From Thermoplasmatota archaeon (GTDB taxonomy: Archaea > Thermoplasmatota > E2 > DHVEG-1), in contig JAUWOO010000089.1 of assembly GCA_030612095.1 (NCBI GenBank), positions 1-7,552 of the forward strand: a DNA stretch of 7,552 nucleotides, in the 5' to 3' direction. The position numbers were made by a program, and so were the translations under genes. A model generated the notes under the pieces. The model searched no databases. It was given only the letters and a program-made list of their open reading frames with translations, and was not told the origin of the DNA. Shown here one piece after another: positions 1 through 6,235 of the stretch. The first letter of the stretch is position 1, and each line of letters begins with the position of its first letter.

Positions 1-1
1 T

Positions 2-175
2 CCTATGTCCACCCATAAGATTGCTAGGGTTCATTTTAGTCTTTTAGAGGAGAACCAACCTGTAATCTATGCTAGAACCAAGTATGATAAGGTGTATTTC
101 CCCTTTAACGTGCTAAAGAAGAATGCAGGTTATTTTGATGGGTTTTGGGTCAGAATTGGGAAAAAGATGAAATAG
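2..175 (+). CDS. Small protein of unknown function, probably the 3' end of a longer gene
   Basis: An open frame enters from the left edge and ends at TAG 173-175, giving 57 residues that finish in GFWVRIGKKMK. It is too short for the usual ORF listing but reads like real protein: Lys- and Tyr-rich, with alternating hydrophobic residues (ARVHFSLLEE, QPVIYARTKYDKVYFPF) suggesting beta strands. I do not recognise the family. An ATG at 5 could be the true start, but no upstream sequence is available to show a ribosome binding site, so it is treated as truncated. It lies 34 bases before the membrane-protein gene on the same strand with no clear promoter between them, so the two are probably co-transcribed. 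Evidence is limited to the open frame, plausible composition and spacing. Confidence 0.55.
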   Translation, partial: PMSTHKIARVHFSLLEENQPVIYARTKYDKVYFPFNVLKKNAGYFDGFWVRIGKKMK

Positions 176-196
176 AAAGAACAAAAAAGAACAATT

Positions 197-202
197 AGAG
201 GT
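197..202 (+). promoter_or_regulatory. Ribosome binding site (AGAGGT)
   Basis: AGAGGT lies 7 bases before the ATG at 210. It matches the anti-Shine-Dalgarno core and fixes the start of the membrane-protein gene at 210 rather than at the later in-frame ATG at residue 7. Confidence 0.7.
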
Positions 203-209
203 ACAAGTA

Positions 210-659
210 ATGCAGAACAAATCAAAAATGGATCCAAAGGCGAAGGCTCTTGCAATTCTGTTTACGTTATTGATAGTAGGTGCTACTGTAGGCGTTGTTA
301 TTTCAATGGCAAGTCTTGGTTTTTTAAAAGGGAGATTCGGATCTATAGAAGGAGCACGTGTGATATGGCGGGTTTTTGCAGATAATTATATGCTTGGAAC
401 AGTCATCATATGTATGAATCTATCTCTCCTACTGGGATTGCTTGGTTCTTATGTAAGTAGTTTTAGAAAAACTAAATCTAGTTTTTTGCTTGGTTTGGTT
501 CTCTTTCTGGGTGTACTCTTTGTACAATCTCTGCTCAGTCTCCCTATTCTCGGTATTTTGTTGGCTAATTTCAGTTATCAGTCTGGGCTTTTCAGTCTCC
601 TCCCCAACATGTTCGAAACGATCGCTCTTATAATATTGTTTCACTTAAGCATGGAATAG
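210..659 (+). CDS. Four-helix integral membrane protein of unknown function
   Basis: 149 residues, starting at an ATG with a good AGAGGT site and ending at TAG. After a short Lys-rich N-terminus (QNKSKMDPKAKA) there are four hydrophobic stretches, roughly residues 12-36, 60-84, 90-119 and 125-147. A basic loop, SSFRKTKSS, lies between helices 2 and 3. By the positive-inside rule the N-terminus and this loop would be cytoplasmic. No catalytic, cofactor or transport motif is visible and I do not recognise a family. It follows the small upstream gene by 34 bases and probably shares its transcript. The next gene downstream has its own promoter. That it is a membrane protein is well supported; any function is unknown. 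Confidence 0.8.
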   Translation: MQNKSKMDPKAKALAILFTLLIVGATVGVVISMASLGFLKGRFGSIEGARVIWRVFADNYMLGTVIICMNLSLLLGLLGSYVSSFRKTKSSFLLGLVLFLGVLFVQSLLSLPILGILLANFSYQSGLFSLLPNMFETIALIILFHLSME

Positions 660-661
660 AT

Positions 662-694
662 TTGGGTATCTCTTGGGTGTAATTTGGGTGTAAT
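662..694 (+). repeat. Three tandem 11-base units, TTGGGTRT-type
   Basis: Directly after the membrane-protein stop codon come TTGGGTATCTC, TTGGGTGTAAT and TTGGGTGTAAT in tandem. The last two are identical and the first is degenerate. The array ends 12 bases before the TATA-like box of the next gene, a suitable place for an activator or repressor binding site. The core ATTTGGGTGTAA recurs on the - strand at 4205-4216, upstream of the lipoprotein gene. The regulatory role is inference. Confidence 0.55.
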
Positions 695-706
695 TCTGGT
701 AAACAA

Positions 707-713
707 CTATAAG
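707..713 (+). promoter_or_regulatory. Archaeal TATA-like box (CTATAAG)
   Basis: CTATAAG, preceded by a purine-rich GGTAAACAA that could act as a BRE. It is centred about 38 bases before the ATG at 748, which would place transcription start about 12-15 bases before the start codon, leaving room for the ribosome binding site. Predicted by pattern and spacing only. Confidence 0.5.
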
Positions 714-735
714 CTTTAGATTACAATTTTTGACC

Positions 736-742
736 AAGGTGA
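736..742 (+). promoter_or_regulatory. Ribosome binding site (AAGGTGA)
   Basis: AAGGTGA ends 5 bases before ATG 748. It is the strongest Shine-Dalgarno match in the window. An ATG at 744 is out of frame and too close, so 748 is chosen. Confidence 0.7.
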
Positions 743-747
743 CATGA

Positions 748-1257
748 ATGAAAAAAATATATAGAATATTGGTCGCAGCGGGTATATTGCTTGCAATGAT
801 ACCGGTTTCTGCGATGGCTGATCCCGTCACAGAATTTGATGAGGATGTAATGGCACAGGAGAACACATACTTTGAACAGTTGGATGAACAACAAATATAT
901 GCAACTGATGGACCACCAGACGACGCTTCACAAAAAAAGGTTGGTTTACGAGGAATTTGGGGTTATGCCGGAGACAACGAATCCGACGGATATTTCGGAG
1001 CAAGAATAACACGAAGAAATCGAGTCGGAATCTTCAACGGACTGTACAATACAACTGGCAACGAGAGCAAGACGCGGATTGTAGGAATAATGAGACACGG
1101 TTACTTCAATGGCAGGATAATAACAGAGGACTGTGGTAAATGTCCCGTAACTGGTCTATATAAGATAGACAGGGAGAATCAACTGTTTAAACTACGTTGG
1201 ATGGCCCCTCATGGAAATGGTTGGGCTGTAGCAAGAATACTATTACCCAAACAATAA
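748..1257 (+). CDS. Small secreted protein with Gly/aromatic repeats and a CxxC pair
   Basis: 169 residues. An N-terminal signal peptide is clear: MKKIYR, a hydrophobic core about residues 7-20, then SAMA with likely cleavage after residue 24. An acidic, Gln-rich linker follows to about residue 65. The rest (about 66-165) is built of short related strands: GIWGYAGDNESDGYFGARI, RVGIFNGLYN, VGIMRHGYFNGRI, TGLYKI and NGWAVARI. These look like beta-hairpin units with the pattern G-x-aromatic-x-G. C129 and C132 form a CGKC pair between units and could be a disulfide or metal site. I have an impression of similar small secreted proteins in Thermoplasmata-type archaea, but no function is known to me. 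The gene has its own TATA-like box, a repeat element upstream and a terminator downstream, so it is probably monocistronic. Export is well supported; the role is unknown. Confidence 0.85.
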   Translation: MKKIYRILVAAGILLAMIPVSAMADPVTEFDEDVMAQENTYFEQLDEQQIYATDGPPDDASQKKVGLRGIWGYAGDNESDGYFGARITRRNRVGIFNGLYNTTGNESKTRIVGIMRHGYFNGRIITEDCGKCPVTGLYKIDRENQLFKLRWMAPHGNGWAVARILLPKQ

Positions 1258-1277
1258 AACTCCACTCTTTACCCTAT

Positions 1278-1313
1278 AGATAGGTTGTTCTTCAACCTAT
1301 TTTCTTACTTTTT
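1278..1313 (+). terminator. Hairpin plus T-rich tail after the secreted-protein gene
   Basis: ATAGGTTG (1280-1287), loop TTCTT, then CAACCTAT (1293-1300) form a perfect 8-bp stem, extendable by G-T and A-T pairs at the base. The T-rich tract TTTTCTTACTTTTT follows immediately. It begins about 20 bases after the TAA of the secreted-protein gene and lies between convergent genes. The rest of the convergent gap, to 1512, holds no gene or RNA that I can support. Confidence 0.7.
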
Positions 1314-1512
1314 GGTGTCCCGTAAGCAGCGATTTTTGAAGAATAAAACCATTTCTCTATTTTAAAAAGCGTATCTCTCTAGTAGCCACTACCGTAAACC
1401 CCTAAAAATTATGAGATAAAATAATTCATATTACCAGTTTCGTGTTATGCAGGGTTTTGTCTGGAATTCCCATATCTCACCTGATCCGGTTATAAAAATT
1501 AATTGAAACTTT

Positions 1513-3018
1513 TTATGTAAAGAACAGAATCATAAAAAGAATTCCAAGTAAAGCTGCAATTGGATCAAAAATCTTGAGACGTAATATCAATGGAATTGAT
1601 GCCGTAGGTGGACTTTCATCAGGTATAGTAGATGAGTTCGTAAGTCGGAACAAATTCACTGTGGAAGTCCTAATTGTTTTTGTTAAACTGAATGCAGGAG
1701 AATCTGAATTTATATCTTCCGTTATTTCAAGATGTGTTTCATCGTCTATCAAATAATGTAAAACTCTGTATGATGAGTTCCATGGAAGATTTTCAATGTT
1801 TAAGGTATATTCTATATCTTCTGCTTCAAAATTACTAATTAGAGCTGTGATGTTCGATTTATCTTCTGATATTCCTGCAAGATAGGTAATTCCATTTGAT
1901 GAATCCATGATGGGCGTCATTAGGCGAATAGGAGTATCGCGAGTGATATAATGCATTGCCTTATAGGTAAGTGCAGGTGTTTTAAACAATCCATCATATG
2001 AAAAAAGACTCAGGTCAAAACCGATAAATCTCATTAACCAGTTGTTACCCTGAGTGCCCCTATAACGAAAGGCGTGGTCAATGCCTGCATCTTGAAAGAC
2101 AGCAAGAGCACAAGCAGTAAATGCTGCATTTTTTGAATTATCTTTATCTCTCTGAGGTATTCCAATATTTATATTCCACTCAGTATTGATGCTTTCAGTG
2201 TCTATAAAGCCAAACGTGTCAAGAATATTTTTCACATTTAGTGATGCATTATAGAGTTGATATGGTGTATAAGCATACATATGCCACGAATAAAAATCAA
2301 GGGGCAGATTGTTTTCCTCGATATAAGAAAGAAAACCTGTTGTATAGTTATTATTTTCAATTGATGATGTGCAAGGCCCTCCAATTTTAAGAGAAGAATT
2401 ATAGGACTTCAATTTTTGAACAGTAGCATGATAAAGTTCGTAGTACTCTTCAACAGTTCCCGTCCAAAAGCCTACAAGATCTGGCTCATTCCATATTTCC
2501 CAATAGGTTATGTTGTAATGATATCCATCTGCCCAACCATCATTGTAGTGCATAACAATATGCTTGCAGATTTCAGCCCACTTGCTAAAGTTTTCAGGAG
2601 GCTGTCTAAGACTATTGTTGACACTAGCACTTTCTCCAAGCCGGTAAAATACTTTGCAGCCGGCATTAATTATACCAGTTATGAACCTGTCACTGCTTTT
2701 GAAGTCGTAGCTTGATTCAAGATTTGGATCTGCACTAAAATTAGGGAAAATAGTACTAATATCCGTCGGACCACCAAAATCATGTGTTCTAATAAAATCA
2801 ATCCCAACATCTCGGTATTGTTCTGTTAAATCTATACCGTCTTTTACATCATGATTTGGTAAAGGCCCACAATTTATTCCACCAAAATGACGAATAATAC
2901 CATCTATCTGAGTACAATCTAACTCAATAATCAAATTTTGATTTATCTCGTTAGATAAAGTACTGACGGAGGATATGACAATGATGCTTGTTATACAAAA
3001 AATTACGAACTTTTTCAT
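1513..3018 (-). CDS. Secreted GH39-like glycoside hydrolase with C-terminal hydrophobic tail
   Basis: 501 residues, ATG start, TAA stop. A signal peptide or N-terminal anchor covers about residues 1-22 (MKKFVIFCITSIIVISS). The body resembles clan GH-A family 39 (beta-xylosidase / alpha-L-iduronidase type): a start strand with FGGINCGPLP, then DVGIDFIRTHD, then YWEIWNEPD with E178 as the expected acid/base. FYSWHMYAY (about 243-250) is the usual strand with a His, and SINTEW places E280 as the expected nucleophile. The NEP-to-nucleophile spacing of about 100 residues suits the family, whose members are retaining enzymes. A C-terminal beta-sandwich-like part spans about 365-460 (YLAGISEDKSNITALISNF). 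A Pro/Ser linker and a final hydrophobic stretch PIAALLGILFMILFF (486-500) suggest a membrane anchor. About ten N-x-S/T sites fit an exported glycoprotein. The substrate cannot be told. It is the last gene of the - strand carbohydrate block, 280 bases after the lipoprotein gene, with its own TATA-like sequence. Confidence 0.85.
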   Translation of the reverse strand: MKKFVIFCITSIIVISSVSTLSNEINQNLIIELDCTQIDGIIRHFGGINCGPLPNHDVKDGIDLTEQYRDVGIDFIRTHDFGGPTDISTIFPNFSADPNLESSYDFKSSDRFITGIINAGCKVFYRLGESASVNNSLRQPPENFSKWAEICKHIVMHYNDGWADGYHYNITYWEIWNEPDLVGFWTGTVEEYYELYHATVQKLKSYNSSLKIGGPCTSSIENNNYTTGFLSYIEENNLPLDFYSWHMYAYTPYQLYNASLNVKNILDTFGFIDTESINTEWNINIGIPQRDKDNSKNAAFTACALAVFQDAGIDHAFRYRGTQGNNWLMRFIGFDLSLFSYDGLFKTPALTYKAMHYITRDTPIRLMTPIMDSSNGITYLAGISEDKSNITALISNFEAEDIEYTLNIENLPWNSSYRVLHYLIDDETHLEITEDINSDSPAFSLTKTIRTSTVNLFRLTNSSTIPDESPPTASIPLILRLKIFDPIAALLGILFMILFFT

Positions 3019-3035
3019 ATTTATTCCATTATATC

Positions 3036-3058
3036 TTATAAATATTAGTACTTATACT
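3036..3058 (-). promoter_or_regulatory. Candidate TATA-box region of the GH39-like gene
   Basis: Two candidates lie on the - strand: AGTATAAG (about 3051-3058), about 37 bases before the ATG at 3018, and TTTATAAG (about 3036-3043), about 22 bases before it. The outer one would give a leader of about 12 bases; the inner one would make a leaderless transcript. Only a weak GGA stands before the ATG, so either arrangement is possible. Confidence 0.4.
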
Positions 3059-3205
3059 ATTTCTGGTAGTATTTTCACATTATTTGTTATATCTAATAGT
3101 CATTATTTCATGAATTGCAGAGCCTGCCCGAGAAATAAAACACGATTGCTTTAAATGGCATTGGTTACCAAAAAATCAGGTAGTTTTCGGAGGTAAAATA
3201 CCATT

Positions 3206-3229
3206 TCAGTGAAAAAAACTCTGAAAAAT
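3206..3229 (-). terminator. Possible T-run terminator after the lipoprotein gene
   Basis: On the - strand the sequence TTTCAG, AG, TTTTTTT, CA, CTGAAA places a 7-T run inside a 6-bp inverted repeat, about 75 bases after the lipoprotein stop. A 6-T run follows further on (3171-3176). Archaeal termination often uses T-runs alone, so a stop here is plausible. The stem itself is weak. Confidence 0.35.
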
Positions 3230-3298
3230 GCGAATACCCAGACAGACTCTTAACTCGTTCTAATAACCAATTCTCAAATCTCTGTAGTTTCAATCGAC

Positions 3299-4120
3299 TT
3301 ATTCCTCATACATCTCAAAATCTCTCACCTGAATTCTCAATTCGTCACCGACCTTAAATTCTGGACCCACCATTGCCTCAAACAGATAAAGATCATCAAT
3401 GGTTTTATTCTGAAACCCGGGGCATTTTTCTAAAGCAGCAAATCCTATCTGAGTTAGATTTAAATCAACTTCTGTCCATTCGTCATTTACAAGACTCCAG
3501 TCACTCCATGCCAAGATATAATATGTTCCTACAAAATGTTCGCAACTTGCATTCTCAAGGGGCACATCACGATTTGGATAATTATCGATTTCTACTGCAT
3601 GTTCATAATACACAGGAAAATCTGATATTCCACCTCCAGCTCGGATTGTCTTAAGAAGTTCCGGATCATTGGCGGTTGCTTTTACAGAAAATTTCAAGTG
3701 TAATGCCTTTAAAGAATCTGAAAATAGTTTTATATTCGCTGGTCCAGCTAGTGTTCCGTTCTCATCACAATAGACATTGCTGAATCCAATATATGCCCAA
3801 TATTGGTTGTTAGCCCATTCACCATATGGGGATCTGTATTCTTTTCTTGGGTGGAAATTCAAGGTTAGTACCCCATTCTCCGAGAACCAATCTAAATCAT
3901 TTTCCTCCCCAAACTCAGGCGTATATTTAGGGCGATCATTGTAGTTACCAGCAAGGATAGCTAAATAACCAGCTTCTTCACCATCAATCTTAAATGAAAT
4001 ATCCGTTATTTGGCAAACCATACTTAGACCCTTTTCTCTTATACAACCACTAATCAAAATAACCCCTAAGATTATCACTATGGCAATGGCCAGGGATATT
4101 ATTTTTGTGTTTCTCATCAT
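3299..4120 (-). CDS. Surface lipoprotein of unknown fold
   Basis: 273 residues, starting MMRN with a TAA stop. The N-terminus is a classic lipoprotein signal: positively charged start, hydrophobic core about residues 7-22, and lipobox I-S-G-C with C26 as the lipid-bearing residue. The mature part is rich in aromatic and acidic residues with beta-strand patterns. Examples are DISFKIDGEEAGYLAILAG near 40-58, GVLTLNFHP near 88, NQYWAYIGFSNVYC near 105, YYILAWSDWSLV near 200 and ELRIQVRDFEMY at the end. This would suit a beta-sandwich, perhaps one that binds a sugar or polymer, but no family is recognised. Its place between GH13-like and GH39-like genes suggests an accessory role in extracellular carbohydrate handling (inference). 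No Shine-Dalgarno is visible; a TATA-like box predicts a leader of about 20 bases. Of the two adjacent ATG codons the first is used; either would serve. Confidence 0.75.
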   Translation of the reverse strand: MMRNTKIISLAIAIVIILGVILISGCIREKGLSMVCQITDISFKIDGEEAGYLAILAGNYNDRPKYTPEFGEENDLDWFSENGVLTLNFHPRKEYRSPYGEWANNQYWAYIGFSNVYCDENGTLAGPANIKLFSDSLKALHLKFSVKATANDPELLKTIRAGGGISDFPVYYEHAVEIDNYPNRDVPLENASCEHFVGTYYILAWSDWSLVNDEWTEVDLNLTQIGFAALEKCPGFQNKTIDDLYLFEAMVGPEFKVGDELRIQVRDFEMYEE

Positions 4121-4162
4121 ATTATCATATTAGCATTGATTTTCCGTCTTAATAGATTTCCG

Positions 4163-4170
4163 CTTTATAT
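4163..4170 (-). promoter_or_regulatory. TATA-like box of the lipoprotein gene (ATATAAAG)
   Basis: ATATAAAG on the - strand, centred about 47 bases before the ATG, predicts transcription start near 4140 and a leader of about 20 bases. A GGGTGTA element sits directly upstream of it at 4174-4180. Confidence 0.5.
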
Positions 4171-4216
4171 TTCTACACCCATATTTTAAAAGATTATATT
4201 CAATTTACACCCAAAT
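4171..4216 (-). promoter_or_regulatory. Two GGGTGTA elements upstream of the lipoprotein promoter
   Basis: On the - strand ATTTGGGTGTAAA (4204-4216) and ATGGGTGTAGAA (4171-4182) lie 32 bases apart, about three helix turns, just before the TATA-like box. The first shares the 12-mer ATTTGGGTGTAA with the tandem repeat upstream of the small secreted protein gene (682-693). A common regulator is a reasonable guess but unproven. Confidence 0.45.
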
Positions 4217-4219
4217 GTC

Positions 4220-4258
4220 GTAAAAATGAGGAGTTAGAATTATTGTTCTAATCCTTAT
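4220..4258 (-). terminator. Hairpin terminator after the second GH13-like gene
   Basis: On the - strand AGGATTAGAA, loop CAATAA, then TTCTAAcTCCT form a 10-bp stem with one bulged C, followed by CATTTTTAC with five T. It begins about 12-15 bases after the TGA at 4270, the right place to end the transcript of the GH13-like pair before the separately promoted lipoprotein gene. Confidence 0.6.
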
Positions 4259-4269
4259 AGGTATGGTTT

Positions 4270-6231
4270 TCAGAAAAGTTTCCATATGGTGATATCATCA
4301 CTTGCTATGTTACTAGCATTATCATATGCAACAACTTTTATCTCATGATTCCCAACAGCATATTCATTCCAAAGCCATAGGTAGGGTTCAACATCATCAT
4401 TACTTTTCAGAACATCATTAATATAAAACTCCACTTTTTCTATTCCATTTTCATCAAATGCATCTGCCTTTATGGTTATTTTACCCAAGATAATTGTATT
4501 CCCAGAAATGGTAGGCAATATCTCCTTATCAAAAATATACAAATATCTATCTTCAGGCTTTTCAATATATATGATTGGTTCATCTCCTTCTTTCAAAAAA
4601 AGAATTCTAGAACCATAAGCAGGAATAGATATCTCAAAATTAGGTGGATCACTGACCACAAATGTCTCATTGTTTAATCCATCATACAGAATAGTTCCAT
4701 TTTCCAAGAAGGACAGATTAAGCGTTGATATTGCTTGTTTGTCTAAGAAATTTATTGCTACAATTACTTTTTCATCTTCATATTCCCTTAAGCAGATATA
4801 TGTGTTATCTCCAGATTTCCAGACATTTTCTATCGAGCCGTATTTCAGAGCGTTGTTGTTATTACGGATATTTAGAACTTTTTTCCAGTGATCTCGCCTA
4901 ACATCTACGGGAAACTTTATTTCTTTAATATTCAGTGCGTTAAGTACATCAATCGGTGGCTCCTCAATTATTTCCCATTGAGTCACTTTAGGCACACCAG
5001 GAATTGTAGATAGAATTGAAACCATTGGAAGATATCTTGGGTCGTTTATGGTGAAGTTAATGGTAAAACGATCAAACATGTTCCAGTTTCTCCACATGCG
5101 ATATCGTGTTCTGCCGTGAATGACAGGCTCATTGTTTAGCCATCGAACGAATTCATCTGACGAAATAATGCTTGTTGTTATATAATCACGTAATATTTTG
5201 CAAAACAGATAGTCCTCACTTATCTCAACAACTTCGTCCATATTAGTGGAAGGGTGATAATGGGGATAGTTGCATGCCCAATCAGATATCCATGGATTTG
5301 TGCAAGGGTCTTCGGATGTGAAGATTTGATCGGACTTTTTGATCTCTCTTAACGTTCTGTATAATCTCAATGGAGAATAATTTCCAGGAGCAACGGGATC
5401 TGGGCAAAGACATCGCTTGCAAATACGCCAAATCGTGTCTCCAGAAAAGCAATAAGAAATGGAGGGGTGGTCTATTCTCAGTCCATCAAATCCCCGTTCA
5501 TTTATTTTTCTCTCATACAACTCTTTAAATATTTCAATGACATCTTCACTTTGGGGATTAACAGATAACCCGTGACCACCAAACTCACATGCATATTCTC
5601 CATTTAAATTTTTTATCAGAATATTTTTTTCCTTATTGGCAATCTGGTACTGATATAGATATCCCCCAAGGCCTTCCTTGTCATAGTCAATTCCCGGGGA
5701 CCATGGAGCAACCCGCCCCTCACATACAGGTGATGGGGGAGTTGTAGTTGCTGTCTCAAACATTGTTATCACTTTTAGCCCTTCTGCGTGGGCGTTATTA
5801 AGGAAATTAGAAAGCTCCTCCTCGGTACCTCTTGCAGGATCAAGCTTTTCATAGTCTCGTACCTGCCATCGAAACCCTGGTTCTAAAGAATTACAATGTA
5901 TCCATATGGGGGCAAGCTCAATAAGATTAACTCCTGTATCTTTTAAAATTGGAATCATATCATTAAGTTCATTAAATGTATCCGTTTTCCAGATTAATTC
6001 CTCACAAAAAGTAGCTCCTTCTCTTATCCAGCAATCACCACCCTCATTGTCAACTAATCCATTGCCGTCGTTGTCAATCCCATCTGTGCAACAGGTCTCA
6101 ACTCCTTCAAAAGCAGTTGTAGAAACATCTGCATCATTCATAGATTCAAAAGTATTATCCTGGAGGGATACAACGCTAATTCCCGATATTAGCACAAATA
6201 CAGCTACTCCTATCGAAACCATTCTTTTCAT
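4270..6231 (-). CDS. Secreted GH13-like (alpha-amylase superfamily) protein, full-length paralogue
   Basis: 653 residues from ATG 6231 (MKRMVSIG), chosen because it starts a normal signal peptide (about 1-23) and lies 4 bases after the previous stop. A TTG at 6246 would add five residues and overlap that gene. After the signal comes a short motif (48-67) with CTDGIDNDGNG and a closing DC, like calcium/metal-binding DGIDNDGDG repeats (MopE type). The barrel follows: GVNLIELAPIW, YEKLDP.RGTEEEL, AHAEGLKVI. GFDGLRID (247-254) gives D254 as the nucleophile position, FTSEDP gives E307 as the acid/base position, and STIPGVPK (408-415) is strand 8. The region I strand reads ITMFETAT in place of the usual D..NH, and region IV reads RNWN in place of NHD, so activity is uncertain. 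A Cys-rich insert lies between D254 and E307. An all-beta C-domain (about 485-547) and an Ig-like domain (about 560-650, FDENGIEKVEF) complete it. Substrate unknown; could be a starch-type enzyme, a transglycosylase or a binding protein. Confidence 0.8.
   Translation of the reverse strand: MKRMVSIGVAVFVLISGISVVSLQDNTFESMNDADVSTTAFEGVETCCTDGIDNDGNGLVDNEGGDCWIREGATFCEELIWKTDTFNELNDMIPILKDTGVNLIELAPIWIHCNSLEPGFRWQVRDYEKLDPARGTEEELSNFLNNAHAEGLKVITMFETATTTPPSPVCEGRVAPWSPGIDYDKEGLGGYLYQYQIANKEKNILIKNLNGEYACEFGGHGLSVNPQSEDVIEIFKELYERKINERGFDGLRIDHPSISYCFSGDTIWRICKRCLCPDPVAPGNYSPLRLYRTLREIKKSDQIFTSEDPCTNPWISDWACNYPHYHPSTNMDEVVEISEDYLFCKILRDYITTSIISSDEFVRWLNNEPVIHGRTRYRMWRNWNMFDRFTINFTINDPRYLPMVSILSTIPGVPKVTQWEIIEEPPIDVLNALNIKEIKFPVDVRRDHWKKVLNIRNNNNALKYGSIENVWKSGDNTYICLREYEDEKVIVAINFLDKQAISTLNLSFLENGTILYDGLNNETFVVSDPPNFEISIPAYGSRILFLKEGDEPIIYIEKPEDRYLYIFDKEILPTISGNTIILGKITIKADAFDENGIEKVEFYINDVLKSNDDVEPYLWLWNEYAVGNHEIKVVAYDNASNIASDDITIWKLF
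4290..4905 (-). repeat. Direct repeat, copy 1: C-terminal module of the GH13-like paralogues
   Basis: This stretch aligns with 6265-6880 at a constant offset of 1975 bases, checked at several points (4296/6271, 4333/6308, 4811/6786, 4885/6860), so no net indels. It includes long nearly identical runs, such as around 4705-4730, and encodes the all-beta C-domain and the Ig-like domain. Confidence 0.75.
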
Positions 6232-6235
6232 TTCA

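Noticed and set aside
429..644. Open frame of 71 residues on the - strand inside the membrane-protein gene
   Set aside because: Antisense shadow of the 210-659 gene; composition is low-complexity Gln/Thr/Lys and there is no ribosome site.
662..694. Tandem GGGTGTAA units as a CRISPR or telomere-like array
   Set aside because: Only three short units with no spacers; better explained as an operator-like repeat or chance.
1316..1512. Possible small RNA or tRNA in the convergent gap
   Set aside because: No tRNA T-loop pattern, no paired C/D boxes and no long stem beyond the terminator were found on either strand.
3019..3298. Possible gene remnant between the lipoprotein and GH39-like genes
   Set aside because: Only short frames and weak inverted repeats (such as GGTAAAATACC); nothing protein-like beyond promoter and T-runs.
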